DNA of 64,000 nt from Anastrepha obliqua. Taxonomy: Eukaryota > Arthropoda > Insecta > Diptera > Tephritidae. Where the stretch lies: contig NC_072893.1 in the NCBI RefSeq assembly GCF_027943255.1, forward strand, positions 124,371,784 to 124,435,783. Reading direction: 5' to 3'. Positions 20,816 through 30,331 of the stretch are shown here, one piece after another. Every line of letters begins with the position of its first letter. Positions within the stretch are counted from its first letter, which is position 1. The position numbers and the translations under genes are program-made. Under the pieces are notes generated by a model. That model did no database searches and was not told the DNA's origin. It was given only the letters and a program-made list of their open reading frames with translations.

Positions 20816-21959
20816 TTTATTTACTCTGTTGGCATTGGAGTCCAAAACCTTTTTGGAGTGGTTAAGGCCGTTTGTGCCGTTACAGTGATCACTTATTTTA
20901 GTTTTTATCCATTTTTTGGTTATATTTGGTTTATTTTATTTATGCACATATGTACAATTTCGTTTTTGAAGAACTTTCTTCTTAAATAAAATAATTATTT
21001 AGTAAAAAGATGAGTTTGAGCATGGATATCTTTATTTTGACCTTTACGCGCTCCATCGCTTGGCTATTTGCATACTGCAGTTGTCTAGTTCCTAAGTGTC
21101 GAATATGTTTGGCACAAGAAGTCAATTTTAAAAATGTTTCGTTTCCGTTTTACACGCTTCTAAAGAAACATCATTTCAAATGAGACGAGGGCCCTAAATA
21201 CTCTCTTCCTTCCAACAACATTCGCTGAAACTCAGTTAGTTATCCGATGTTTTTATTTTCCCGTACGTACTAGAGTATATTGCTAAATATAGAATTTATT
21301 TAAAAATACTTATTGCTTACTATTTTTAACAATGATTTTAATTCATTCACGAGCCACACAGAAGCAATCACTTTTACGCGGTATTTTTTTTTAATTTTTT
21401 AATTTTTGTTGTAATTTTTAGTTGTTTGGCCAATAACCAGCAGAAAGTATTTTCTATTGCCCAAAAATCCCAAAAATATGTCACTTATCATCTGGGTTTT
21501 CTGCAAGTTTTCCGATGAGTCATTCATGGCGCGTGTATTCTTCCGCGCATCACTTTGTCTTATAGTCTCGTATAGGTATGCATGTATGTTAATATTCAGC
21601 AATAAAAAGTGTATGTTTTCGGTATTTTTAAGACTTTCATAAAGTAATAAATCTGGGTTTTTGTGCGCCAGATGAAAAAATGATTACTTAAGTGAAGAAA
21701 GCTATAAATTGTGGTTTGTAGTTGGTGACGTAAAATATTTGTGACTTTCTTTGCAATATAGGAAGAGTAGAATTTTATTGGAAAAGTTGTATTGCCATTG
21801 GGGCATTAGTGTTTTTTTAACACTTAAAGTGGAAAAGTATGTACATATAAAATACTTTGTACTTTCCGCTTTGGTTTAAATATCTATAAATAAAATGAAA
21901 ATAGCTGAAGCTGGTAGTGAGTGGCTTTTGAAGCTTAGTTGTTTGAACGAGTACTATCA
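20816..21959. other. AT-rich non-coding DNA
   Basis: Nothing coding is seen. It contains one member of a two-copy repeat (21023-21100). Confidence 0.45.
21023..21100. repeat. dispersed repeat, copy 1
   Basis: Roughly 70 percent similar by eye to 40579-40655. Shared blocks are TTTTGACCTTT, GCTCCAT.GCTTG and TACTGCAG. The element type is unknown. Confidence 0.5.
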
Positions 21960-22089
21960 ATACTGTCGCAGGGAAAATGAACCCGGTTCAACCAATTGAT
22001 GACGACGGGGTGTCGCTTTTAAGCCACTGAAGAACAATAAATCAGCTGGACTAGAACTGTTCAAGGCTGGCGACAATAAGCTGATTGGA

Positions 22090-22098
22090 TCAGCTTAT
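22090..22098 (+). repeat. target-site duplication, left (TCAGCTTAT)
   Basis: Perfect 9-bp match to 22986-22994, flanking the jockey-like insertion. Confidence 0.8.
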
Positions 22099-22985
22099 TT
22101 TTTTTTTTTTTTTTTTTTTTTTATTTTTTATTTTTTTTTTATTTAAAACTTTATTTTGTATTCTGTCTATACTTACAGTTCTTAGAAGACATTTTACAAA
22201 TATTTGGTTACATTTAAGAGTGGCTTTGATTTTAGTATTAAAGGAATATTTCCAGTGAAATATCCTTTCTAATAAATATAATAATAAATAAATAAATTCA
22301 ATATTTTATAGATGGCTCTTGGACGAGCTGAATTGGTGTTTTTCTTTTCAACCTTAAAAAGACACATGATGGTGACATAAGGGTAGAGGCCAGCTCATTT
22401 GGGTGCGATTGAAGTCGATTTCGGTATTTACTGGCTACATTTTGTATTTCCTCTTTTATTGAAGGGATGTCTAATTCCCGATGAATTTGGGCATTTGTCA
22501 CGTACCACGGAGCGTTGACTAGGGTGCGTAGAGTCTTGGACTGGAAACGCTGCAGGATTTCCAAGTTTGAATTTGACGCAGTACCCCACAGTTGGATTCC
22601 GTAAGTTCAGACTGGTTTTATCACAGATTTGTAGAGGATAATTTTGTTGTCCATTGAGAGGGTGGATTTGCGGTTTAGCAGCCAGTACATATTACGAAAT
22701 ATTAAACCTAGAGCTTTCCTTTTTGTAAAGATATGCGTTTTCCACGTAAGCCGTTTATCCAAATGAATGCCGAGATATTTAGCACTATCACATTGCGGAA
22801 TTGGAATACGGTTTAAGTTGATTTGTGAGCAGGTGGTTCTTTTTGTGGTAAAGGTGACGTGTTAGGATTTATGTTCGTTTACTTTCAACCGCCAGCTCCG
22901 GAGCCATTTGGAGATTATATTTAAGAGGCTTCCACGGGATCCACTGCTGTCGCCATAATAGCGGTGTCATCGGCAAAAGTGCCAG
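22099..22985 (-). mobile_element. 5'-truncated jockey-like LINE insertion with poly(A) tail
   Basis: The minus strand runs from a truncated 5' end at 22985, inside the reverse transcriptase (FADDTAIMA catalytic box near 22950-22976), through thumb and C-terminal regions. The latter include WGTASNSNLEILQRFQSKTL and RTLVNAPWYVTNAQIHRELD. The poly(A) tail reads as a T run at 22099-22142. The C-terminal 88 codons (22298-22564) are open and end in a stop. A 9-bp duplication flanks the insertion. A jockey-like fragment with the same WG.A..SN.EILQR motif lies at 58135-58500. Confidence 0.88.
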
Positions 22986-22994
22986 TCAGCTTAT
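22986..22994 (+). repeat. target-site duplication, right (TCAGCTTAT)
   Basis: Pairs with 22090-22098. Confidence 0.8.
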
Positions 22995-24338
22995 GTGTAA
23001 AATATGGCTAGGAGAAAGCATGCGCAATGATTGGAATCTCAGTGTCTTTTGTCCTGTGTTGAAGACAGGTGACCCTACTATATGCGTCAATACTGGAGTA
23101 TCAGTCTTATCGCCATCTCAGATAAGTTCCTGTTGAGAGTATTGTGCGAATGACTTAAACCATGTGCTAGCTCACTGATTGGACTTTATCAGTGTGGTTT
23201 TAGACCTAGAAAATCCACTATGGTCCAAATCTTCATCACCTGGCAAAAACTCCTGAAAAAGATAATGCCATAATTCATCATCTCTTTGTCGATTAAAAGG
23301 CTGCTTTCGTTAGCCCGATAAGGCACCGCCTACACGCCACAATGTCTGAGTTCGGTATTCCCGCAAAACTGATTTGACTTTGCAAAATGACGTTGAGAAC
23401 ACGTCCAGCTCTGCCAAGGCAGGAAAATACCTCTCCGAACCTTTCAATACCGAGCAAGGTTTCAGACAAGGCGATCCACTATCGTGCGACCTCTTCAACT
23501 TCTTCATGGATGGGGTACTGCGCAGAGCCGATGTTTATCGAAAGGACACTATTTTCACTAAAAGTGTCCAGTCCCTTGCATATGCTGATGATATTGACAT
23601 CATAGGGAACTGCAAGTGAGATATATCCGCAGCATTTTCCCTTATCGAAAGAGGGTCAACTAGCGTGAGTCTGGCGATTAATGAGGGCAAGATGAAGTAT
23701 ATGCTGTCTACTAGGAAAGATACACGGCATTTTGGATCCAGCTTTTCAGGGAACAACCTTGAAATTGTCATGGAATTTTTATATCTTGGCACCGCCATCA
23801 CAACAACAAACGATGTCAGCATGGTGATAAAGCGACGAATCACTAATGGGTTTTATTATGGTCTCAGTAAGCAAAAGCGTAGCAGAGACCTCTCTTGCCC
23901 CACAAAACTCTACAAGACGCTCATCTTACGCGTGCTATGACGTAGAAGCATGGGTTGTTTCGCAGACTGATGCAGCAGCTCTTGAGGTATTCGAGAGAAA
24001 GAACTTCGGAAAATCTTCGATCCTCTTCGTGTTGGCGATAACTACAACCACGAGCTGTATGAGCTCTACGACCATGTGGACATATTGAAGCGCATCAATA
24101 TTCAGCGCTTGCGCTGGCTGGGCCCCATTCGAGCGTATGGATGCAAAACCTCCAGCAAAGAATGGATCGGATGGCAAGTTAGAAGACAACGACGTTGGGA
24201 AAGACCAAGTGAAGTGAATTCTATCATCGTTTGGTGTAACAAATTGGAGAAGGCGCGCGCAAAGCAGATACGCCTGGCGATACTTGTTGCAGTCGGCCTT
24301 AATCCGGTAACGGGTTGTGATCCTTGATCGGACCATAT

Positions 24339-24358
24339 AAGTAAGTAAGTAAGTAAGT
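24339..24358 (+). repeat. TAAG microsatellite tail of the LINE
   Basis: Four to five TAAG units close the LINE remnant. LINEs lacking poly(A) often end in such short repeats. Confidence 0.7.
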
Positions 24359-24596
24359 CTTGATGTTGTTGCACAAATAGAGAGACCTACAGCTTTAAGC
24401 CGACTCCGAGCTGCACATGGTTAAGCGTAGCTTTTTCATGGCAGAAATACACTCCAAGGCTTGCTATTGCCTGTTGAGGGGCGCCCGGTATTATAACTAC
24501 TTTTTCTATTAATCGGTGTTTCATGCGCGAAGATTCGAACCTGTGCACTTCCGAAAGGTAATCACGTACCAACCCATTCGACTTCTGCATCCGCGA
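24359..24596 (-). mobile_element. SINE copy
   Basis: Contains body and head of the tRNA-like SINE family. The B box complement AAGATTCGAACC lies at about 24529-24540 and the A box region ACCAACCCATTCG near 24568-24580. It abuts the TAAG tail of the LINE directly; the 3' tail is missing. Confidence 0.75.
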
Positions 24597-25931
24597 GATG
24601 GAATATACACAGCGCAAATAGTTAATAAGCAAACTTGAACTGATTTTCCTTTCCCGCACAATTACTAAAATGTTCCATTTTCAAGCATTCAAGCATTTCC
24701 CAACTACTCCGTCAAATAATTTCATTCATAACTCATTTCATTGAGCAACATTGTTTGCTTTCAGATCGCATTGTTGTACTGGAAGCAACAATTTTCCACA
24801 GCAATTAAATCACATCCTCTACAAGAGTCTAAGTTTTCCTAAATGTGTGCATTGGGCATGTCAGGCAGAAATTTAATCAAATTTTCGTGCACAAAAAAAG
24901 CAAAAATAAAAACTAATGGTCGAGAGAAACAAAAAAACAAAAAATGCATTCAGAAATATAAGCAAATACAAGCAAACAAACTAAAATGAAATTAAAATTC
25001 AGTGAAGCCATTGAATGCAGCAATTGAATTGAATTGATTTTGCGCTCGTCACTTCATTCTCCCCGCATACATTTGCGTACGCACGAATTGTGGTTATTAA
25101 AGCAATAACGGCAACAATAAATACCAACAATAACAATAGGGGTCGCTAAGCACAGAGTTTGGTGGGGGGTAGCAAATGATATTTAAACACAATAACCGTA
25201 CCCGAACATCCGATGGCGGCGACGGAGCTAAGAACGAGGAAAATAACTGAAGCAAGCAAGCAACTGTTGCCAAATCTAAATATTTGTGATGTTGTTGGTT
25301 TACCAACTGATGGACGGATGTATGTTTGTATGCATGCAAATTGTGTGTATCGACCCGCAGTCACTTCCAATTGACTACAACAGTCATACCGTACTGACAA
25401 GCGGACATACCACCGGATGAGGGGGTCAGCGGATGAGGGCTTGTTCCATATTGGCATTCCAATGAAATGCAAATGCTTTGCAAATTCAATTTCGAAATTA
25501 TTTCAATTGAATAATTTCAGCGCGCTTTTCAAGTTCTTTAGTCTTGTTGTTGGCTCCTTGAAATGTTTGGCAGTTTTCCTAACACACAACCAAATAAAAA
25601 CTAAAAATATTATACTTTCGACTATTTATGAAATTTTCTTAATCTATTTAAATATCTTAGACCTTCGTGAAACTGATTTTGCCATTTGTTTGTCTTTGGT
25701 TCATATTTCTGAACTTTGGTTTTCTGGGTTTTTATTGAAATGTTCATGCAATCTGTGGCGCCAATTCTAAGTAGCTGCGTGACTGTTAAAAATATTCGAA
25801 GTAAATGGTGTGGGAGAAACATTTTTTGCGGCTAAGTTGGAAGGGAAATGTGGGCAGGTAAATAAATATTTCGACTGACCCAAATTAGTGCAGAAAACAG
25901 AGGAAAGTTGTAGAGATTCGATACCAAATAT
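24597..25931. other. AT-rich non-coding DNA
   Basis: Frames at 25097-25985 overlap on both strands and have no recognisable domains. Nothing else is seen. Confidence 0.45.
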
Positions 25932-25962
25932 ACAGTCTTGGACAAAAGTATTAGGCACCCCA
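25932..25962 (+). repeat. solo Tc1-type terminal repeat
   Basis: CAGTCTTGGACAAAAGTATT followed by AGGCACC has the form of a Tc1-family transposon end and is preceded by TA. The opposite end and a transposase were not found. Confidence 0.45.
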
Positions 25963-26077
25963 TACCTATGTGCATACGAGTACACTCCTTATAAAGTCTT
26001 TGATGGAGCTTCTCAACCACAAATAAAGACATCTACAATTTAATGTCGCCCCTGCATGGCGAATCATTTTTGTGAGT

Positions 26078-26150
26078 AGTTTTTTACGGCAGAAATTATC
26101 TCTGAAGTTTGCCATTACTTGCGAAGGGTCCGGTACATAAAAAAAGGTTT
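26078..26150 (-). mobile_element. SINE body fragment, strongly diverged
   Basis: Matches the family at ACGGCAGAAAT, GTTTGCCATT and the GCGAAGGG block only. Confidence 0.45.
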
Positions 26151-26214
26151 TGATTGGCAAGAAAAAATATTGTTGACCTTTACCTCACTAGTAATAGAAA
26201 TGGAAGGTTACTAT

Positions 26215-26825
26215 GGTTAATTCCAGAGTAAAACCTCTAACTAGAGTACAGAGAAGTGTGTGCTTGGGTATCACAGATGTTATGGGTATGACATCTAGCG
26301 ATGCTCTTAATCCCATCCTAAACTTGCAATCTCTAGATGAAGGTGGCGTACAGGTTCAAACTAAACGGAGTCTGGGGAAACGAAGGAAACAACGGCTACT
26401 GTCAGATAAGCCAGCAGTTGTCGGAGCGGTGCTTACTGTTCTCGATATCAGCTTAGTGCGTAGGAAGTAGTATGTCGTATTGATCCCAAATAGAGATCAA
26501 TGGTTAAGTTCACAGATCCTATTAACCTAATTTTAGCACACTTTCTGGAGCGACGGATCCAAAACTAGTGATAGTAGCGGATTTGGGTGGTATTTAGACG
26601 AAACACTTAGTATTCCTACGCTACAGGATAGACGGCTACGGTATTCTTAACTGAAGTCTATGCTATCTTGAATGTAGTATACTGGCTAATTGGAAAAAAA
26701 TTGGCAGGGTAGTAGTATTTGATTTTATAGTGACAGTCAAGCTGCACTAAGAGCACTTGCTAACCTTTCTATCAGAACGAGAGCTCTGGCTGTGTCGGCA
26801 TTTTTTTAAGGGAGTTGGCCAGGAT
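26215..26825 (+). pseudogene. LOA-like LINE remnant: post-RT region and RNase H
   Basis: An 85-codon open frame (26213-26470) carries VKPLTRVQRSVCLGIT and the DALNPILNLQSLD block that follows the reverse transcriptase thumb. After stops, 26546-26800 reads WSDGSKTSDSSGFGWYLDE, the first RNase H Asp, and later FYSDSQAALRALANL, the SDSQAA signature. Several stops interrupt the RNase H part. Its last coding residues (RALAVSA) grade into the tandem array at 26780-27265. Confidence 0.7.
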
Positions 26826-27265
26826 GAGAGAAATTCCGGACAAAATGCGAACTCTGGTTAAGCTGGGAAATTTTGAAGACATTCGGTCAGGTTGAGAGCT
26901 CTGGCTATGATAGAAGTTTTGAGAGATTTAAGGAAGCTCTGAAGGATTCAGACAAGATACGAACTCTTCCTGAGCTGAAGGGGTTTGGTTGCGATGAGAG
27001 CTCTAGCTATAATGCAAGTTTTGAGGGATTTAAGGAAGCTCTGAAGGATTTGGTTAGGATGAGAGCTCTGGCTATAATGGGAGTTTTTGAGGGATTTAAG
27101 GCAACTTTGAAGGATTTCAGACAAGGTGCGAACTCTGGCTAAGCTGGGCATTTTTGAAGGGATTTGGTTAGGATCAGAGCTCTGGTTATGAAGCGGAATT
27201 TTGAGGGACTTAAGGAAGTTCTGAAAAATTTCAGGCAAGGTGCGAACACTGGTTAAGCTGAAGAT
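26780..27265 (+). repeat. tandem array of about 115-bp units grown from the LINE RNase H end
   Basis: GAGCTCTGGCT or close variants recur at about 26781, 26897, 26997, 27063 and 27178. They are followed by GATTTAAGGAAGCTCTGAAG and GCGAACTCTGG blocks. Intervals are about 115, 100, 66 and 115 bp. The first unit is still readable as the end of the LINE frame. Confidence 0.7.
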
Positions 27266-29157
27266 TTTAGCAAGGATGTGTCCAAGATGCGAACCTTGAC
27301 TATTGTGAACATTCTTGTAGATGTGTTTGAACAAGGTGTAAGCTTTAAAAATGATTCAGTACCGTATAGCTTGACCTTTATGGGTCATACACATAAAATA
27401 TTTAATCGAAATATTTTTACCCCAACAATTTCTCTGACATTTTTTCACAAAAACCATTAGCTGATTACCTATAGGTAGGGAGACAAGGATTTTTTCTAGC
27501 AGTTCTCGACTGCTCATTTTCAAAAGAAGAATCCTACACTCAAAAAGATGCATACACAAATATTTGCTTACATGTGTAGGTACATTGAAAAAATCACACA
27601 ACTTTCGTGTGTAATAAATTTCTGAAAATTAATATTACAAAAAAGAATTTTATATTCTGAAGTAAAGTAAAAAAAAATGTAACAACGAACTTTTAACCTC
27701 CAAGAAAGTTCTCATGGAGTTAATAAATAATTCAAATGCTTGCTATTTGCCAAAAATAAGTAGTTGACATGGCAAGCGCAAGGATGCCGAAACCAGTAAG
27801 GATAAGAAGAAGCAAATGGCAAGGCCAAAAATGGGGATAGAAATGTTAGTGAAATTTGTAGAATAAATGTTTATAAAAATCGAGAGAGACAGGCAGGTGC
27901 ATAGGGCAAGAAATACACACGCATACATACCTAAAAAAACCAATACGAACTGTGAAGGACATACAAAGAGAGATGACGCAGAACTTGCTTGCAGTCGAAA
28001 GAGGGAGGAATGGCCTTGAAATAGATATATTGGGTAGCAGTACGTTGGACTGACTAACGCTAGACACACACACACAAAATGCTGCCATTTGACAAGAAAA
28101 GCCAGCCCAATAAAAATATTATAACAAAAGTAAAGAAATAAAAAAAAATTAGGCACAAAAGCAACTTCTTTGCTGTCATTAAAATGCATGCGATTAAGGA
28201 TAATAGAAATTAAATGAAGAATGATATGAAATGAAAAATGCTTTGAGCACTGAGTAGCAGATAACAGTGTTTTTAATAGTCCACACAGCTCACGGGCCTA
28301 GATTAATAAAATTTATCTAATAACCTCAATTGCGAAAATGGTCATAAAACCTGATTGAACGCTGTGGCACGTCGTCGACAATTAACTATATTTAGTACCG
28401 TTAGCGAAAGCAACAAAAATAATAAGACGCTCATTACTCCTACAGCCGCGTGGGTAGCAGAAATATCATAAATTTGTGCTGCGTTGCACGTCGACAAGTA
28501 GCAGCCGTCTAAAATTCGTATAGCTCGCACATATTTTATTGGTATCCCGGTTGGTAACTTACACTGCACGACTGAGTCATTGTGTTTATTGTTCTTCCTG
28601 CGGTGGTATTGTGGCACTATTGTATCATCTTGCGTCTGCTTTTATTCCTCAAACTCGTAGCTCATCGCCGCTTCCTTTGCTATTTTTCTTTCTTTGTTGA
28701 AGTCATCCAGCTAGACCCTTGGCGCCATTTATTAACGACTTTTATTATTGTTTTGTTTGTGCTGTGTTTCGTGCGATTTTAATTATCACCATTGTCTCCA
28801 TCATACGCCCTCAGAAACAATAAGCTGAGGGAATTGGAATTGTGACGAAAGTTGTAGAGAATCAATAAAAATAAAATAAAATATTAAGTAGAGAAGAAGA
28901 GAATAATTAAACACAACAAATGCGCTGCCGTGGTAAATTGAAGCGATTCTGTTTCAAGAACTTCTTATTAAAGTGTTTAAACTATGTGAGTTTTTTTATC
29001 TCAATCTCGCAGGAATAACACAAGGCTATAAAAGTCATTTCGTGTTTTCGTTTTTTGTATATGCTTGGGTTGCGCGCTAACCACGATTGTGCAGGTGGCT
29101 GCCGTCATTCGGTTGTCCCAGGTCCGAAAACCCCCTAGACACAGTTTTTTTTTTTAA
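27266..29157. other. AT-rich non-coding DNA with one odd open frame
   Basis: A 148-codon minus frame (27743-28189) is the complement of purine-rich DNA and is not credible. See 28342-28617 for the only frame worth noting. Confidence 0.4.
28342..28617 (-). CDS. unrecognised 91-codon frame with one possible membrane segment
   Basis: The frame has balanced composition compared with its neighbours. A polar N-terminus with several Cys is followed by a hydrophobic segment of about 18 residues (about 61-78, GVMSVLLFLLLSLTVLNIV) and then a basic CRRR stop-transfer-like stretch. A donor-like CAGT/GTAAGT occurs within it, near 28558-28563. I recognise no family. It could be a chance frame, a decayed element gene or part of a host gene. 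Confidence 0.2.
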   Translation of the reverse strand: MPQYHRRKNNKHNDSVVQCKLPTGIPIKYVRAIRILDGCYLSTCNAAQIYDISATHAAVGVMSVLLFLLLSLTVLNIVNCRRRATAFNQVL

Positions 29158-29330
29158 AGCTGTCACCCGGTAATACTCGCTGCAGCGAACGATAAGCTTC
29201 CAAGTGCATTTCTTACATAAAAAAACTCCTCATAGAAACCATCTCACATGGCATAAAACTGTAGGTCCTTCCATTCGTGAAATAACATCAAGACGTGCAC
29301 CACAAATCGAAAGAGGAGTTCCGCCAACTG
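29158..29330 (+). mobile_element. SINE body fragment
   Basis: Matches the 3' two thirds of the family: GCATTTCTTACAT, CTCCTCATAGAAA, AAACTGTAGGTCC, TCCATTCGTG and ATCAAGACGTGCACCACAAA. The head is lost. Confidence 0.65.
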
Positions 29331-29910
29331 TGTACTTCAATATTGATCCGACCCTAGAAGGTGAACGGAAAATCAAAAAGTTGGTCGCAAATCATCCAAT
29401 TGAACCAATTTATTAACTTTTTTGTTTGCGTATCCGAAGGCACACTCTACTTACTTATCAAAACCAAACTCTTATCACAGTGCTCCCTTTAAAAGCTCTT
29501 CTCAATGAAGCCAACTCACTGGCCACTGATATCTTTACTGAAGCTGGAGCATGCGAGCCCCCCGAATTCGATTTCTTTTGTATTCTATAAAAGGTAGTTA
29601 GTATCAATAGAAGCTTTCATTTCTTGAAGCTGTCCTTAGAATCTCTTGAGTTTGTTCCTAGTAATATAGTATCAACTGGCGTATGAAACGTTATGAATCG
29701 AATAGTTGATTTGGTGTGTGATTACAAATAATGAACTCACTAGAACGGCCCTGCGCTCAATTTATAAAATGTTTGTGTTACTATAATATCATAATTCAAT
29801 ATACATCTCTCAAATTAACTTCTTCCCACCTCCCTACAATCGGCCACCAACTTCCCTTAAGCTAACCGGTGTATCATCAGAGATTAGCGCAGCTTTTACA
29901 GGCTAATAAA
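29331..29910. other. non-coding DNA, nothing recognised
   Basis: No motif, repeat or credible frame was identified. Confidence 0.4.
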
Positions 29911-30173
29911 TAGCGAGCTCTTCCTTCTATTTGTGGTGTGCGCCTTGATGTTGTTCCATAAATGGAAAGACCTACCATTTTAAGCCGACTCCGAATGGCA
30001 GATGTTTTTTATGAAGAGATTTTTCATATCAGAAATACATCCGGAGGTTTGCGACCGAGGAGCGACCGCTGTGAGAAAAAACTTTCTTTGTCACTGGGTG
30101 TTCCATGCGCGGAGATTCAAGCCCGCGCACTTTTGAGTGGTAGTCACGCACCCATTAGACTACGGCGACCGCC
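29911..30173 (-). mobile_element. SINE copy with head
   Basis: Runs from the CACACCACAAAT region to the tRNA-like head (GGCGGTCGCCGTAG in element orientation, at the 30173 end). The A and B box regions are recognisable but mutated. The 3' tail is short. Confidence 0.7.
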
Positions 30174-30323
30174 ATATTTTTCCCCAAAATCACCCGTTAT
30201 ATGAAAAAACTCTGTTTCGAACCTATGGCTTCCAAGTTTTTGCTTACTGCGACCAAAATGGATAGTAATGTCAGCGTAGAAACTCTTCCGTCTTATAAGT
30301 TCAGAGCTACTTCCAAGATGATA

Positions 30324-30331
30324 GCTTAAAC
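30324..30331 (+). repeat. hAT target-site duplication, left (GCTTAAAC)
   Basis: Perfect 8-bp match to 32278-32285. Confidence 0.9.

Larger units (their letters stand above)
21960..24357 (+). pseudogene. LINE reverse transcriptase remnant, split by a jockey insertion
   Basis: The element resumes on both sides of the insertion at 22099-22985. Before it come LKNNKSAG and ELFKAGDNKLIG (22029-22085). After it come LMCKIW and WNLSVFCPVLKTGDP (about 22990-23075), GFRQGDPLSCDLFN (23458-23499), the catalytic YADDIDIIG (23581-23607), a SLAINEGKMKYMLS block, FLYLGTAIT, TKLYKTLIL and QRLRWLG. It closes with a TAAG microsatellite tail. Frameshifts and stops occur throughout. These blocks belong to a LINE type common in insects; I do not assign the clade. 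No endonuclease part is present. Confidence 0.75.

Noticed and set aside
27743..28189. 148-codon minus-strand frame
   Set aside because: Purine-rich complement giving a hydrophobic chance frame; it overlaps another frame in a different phase and has no recognisable motif.
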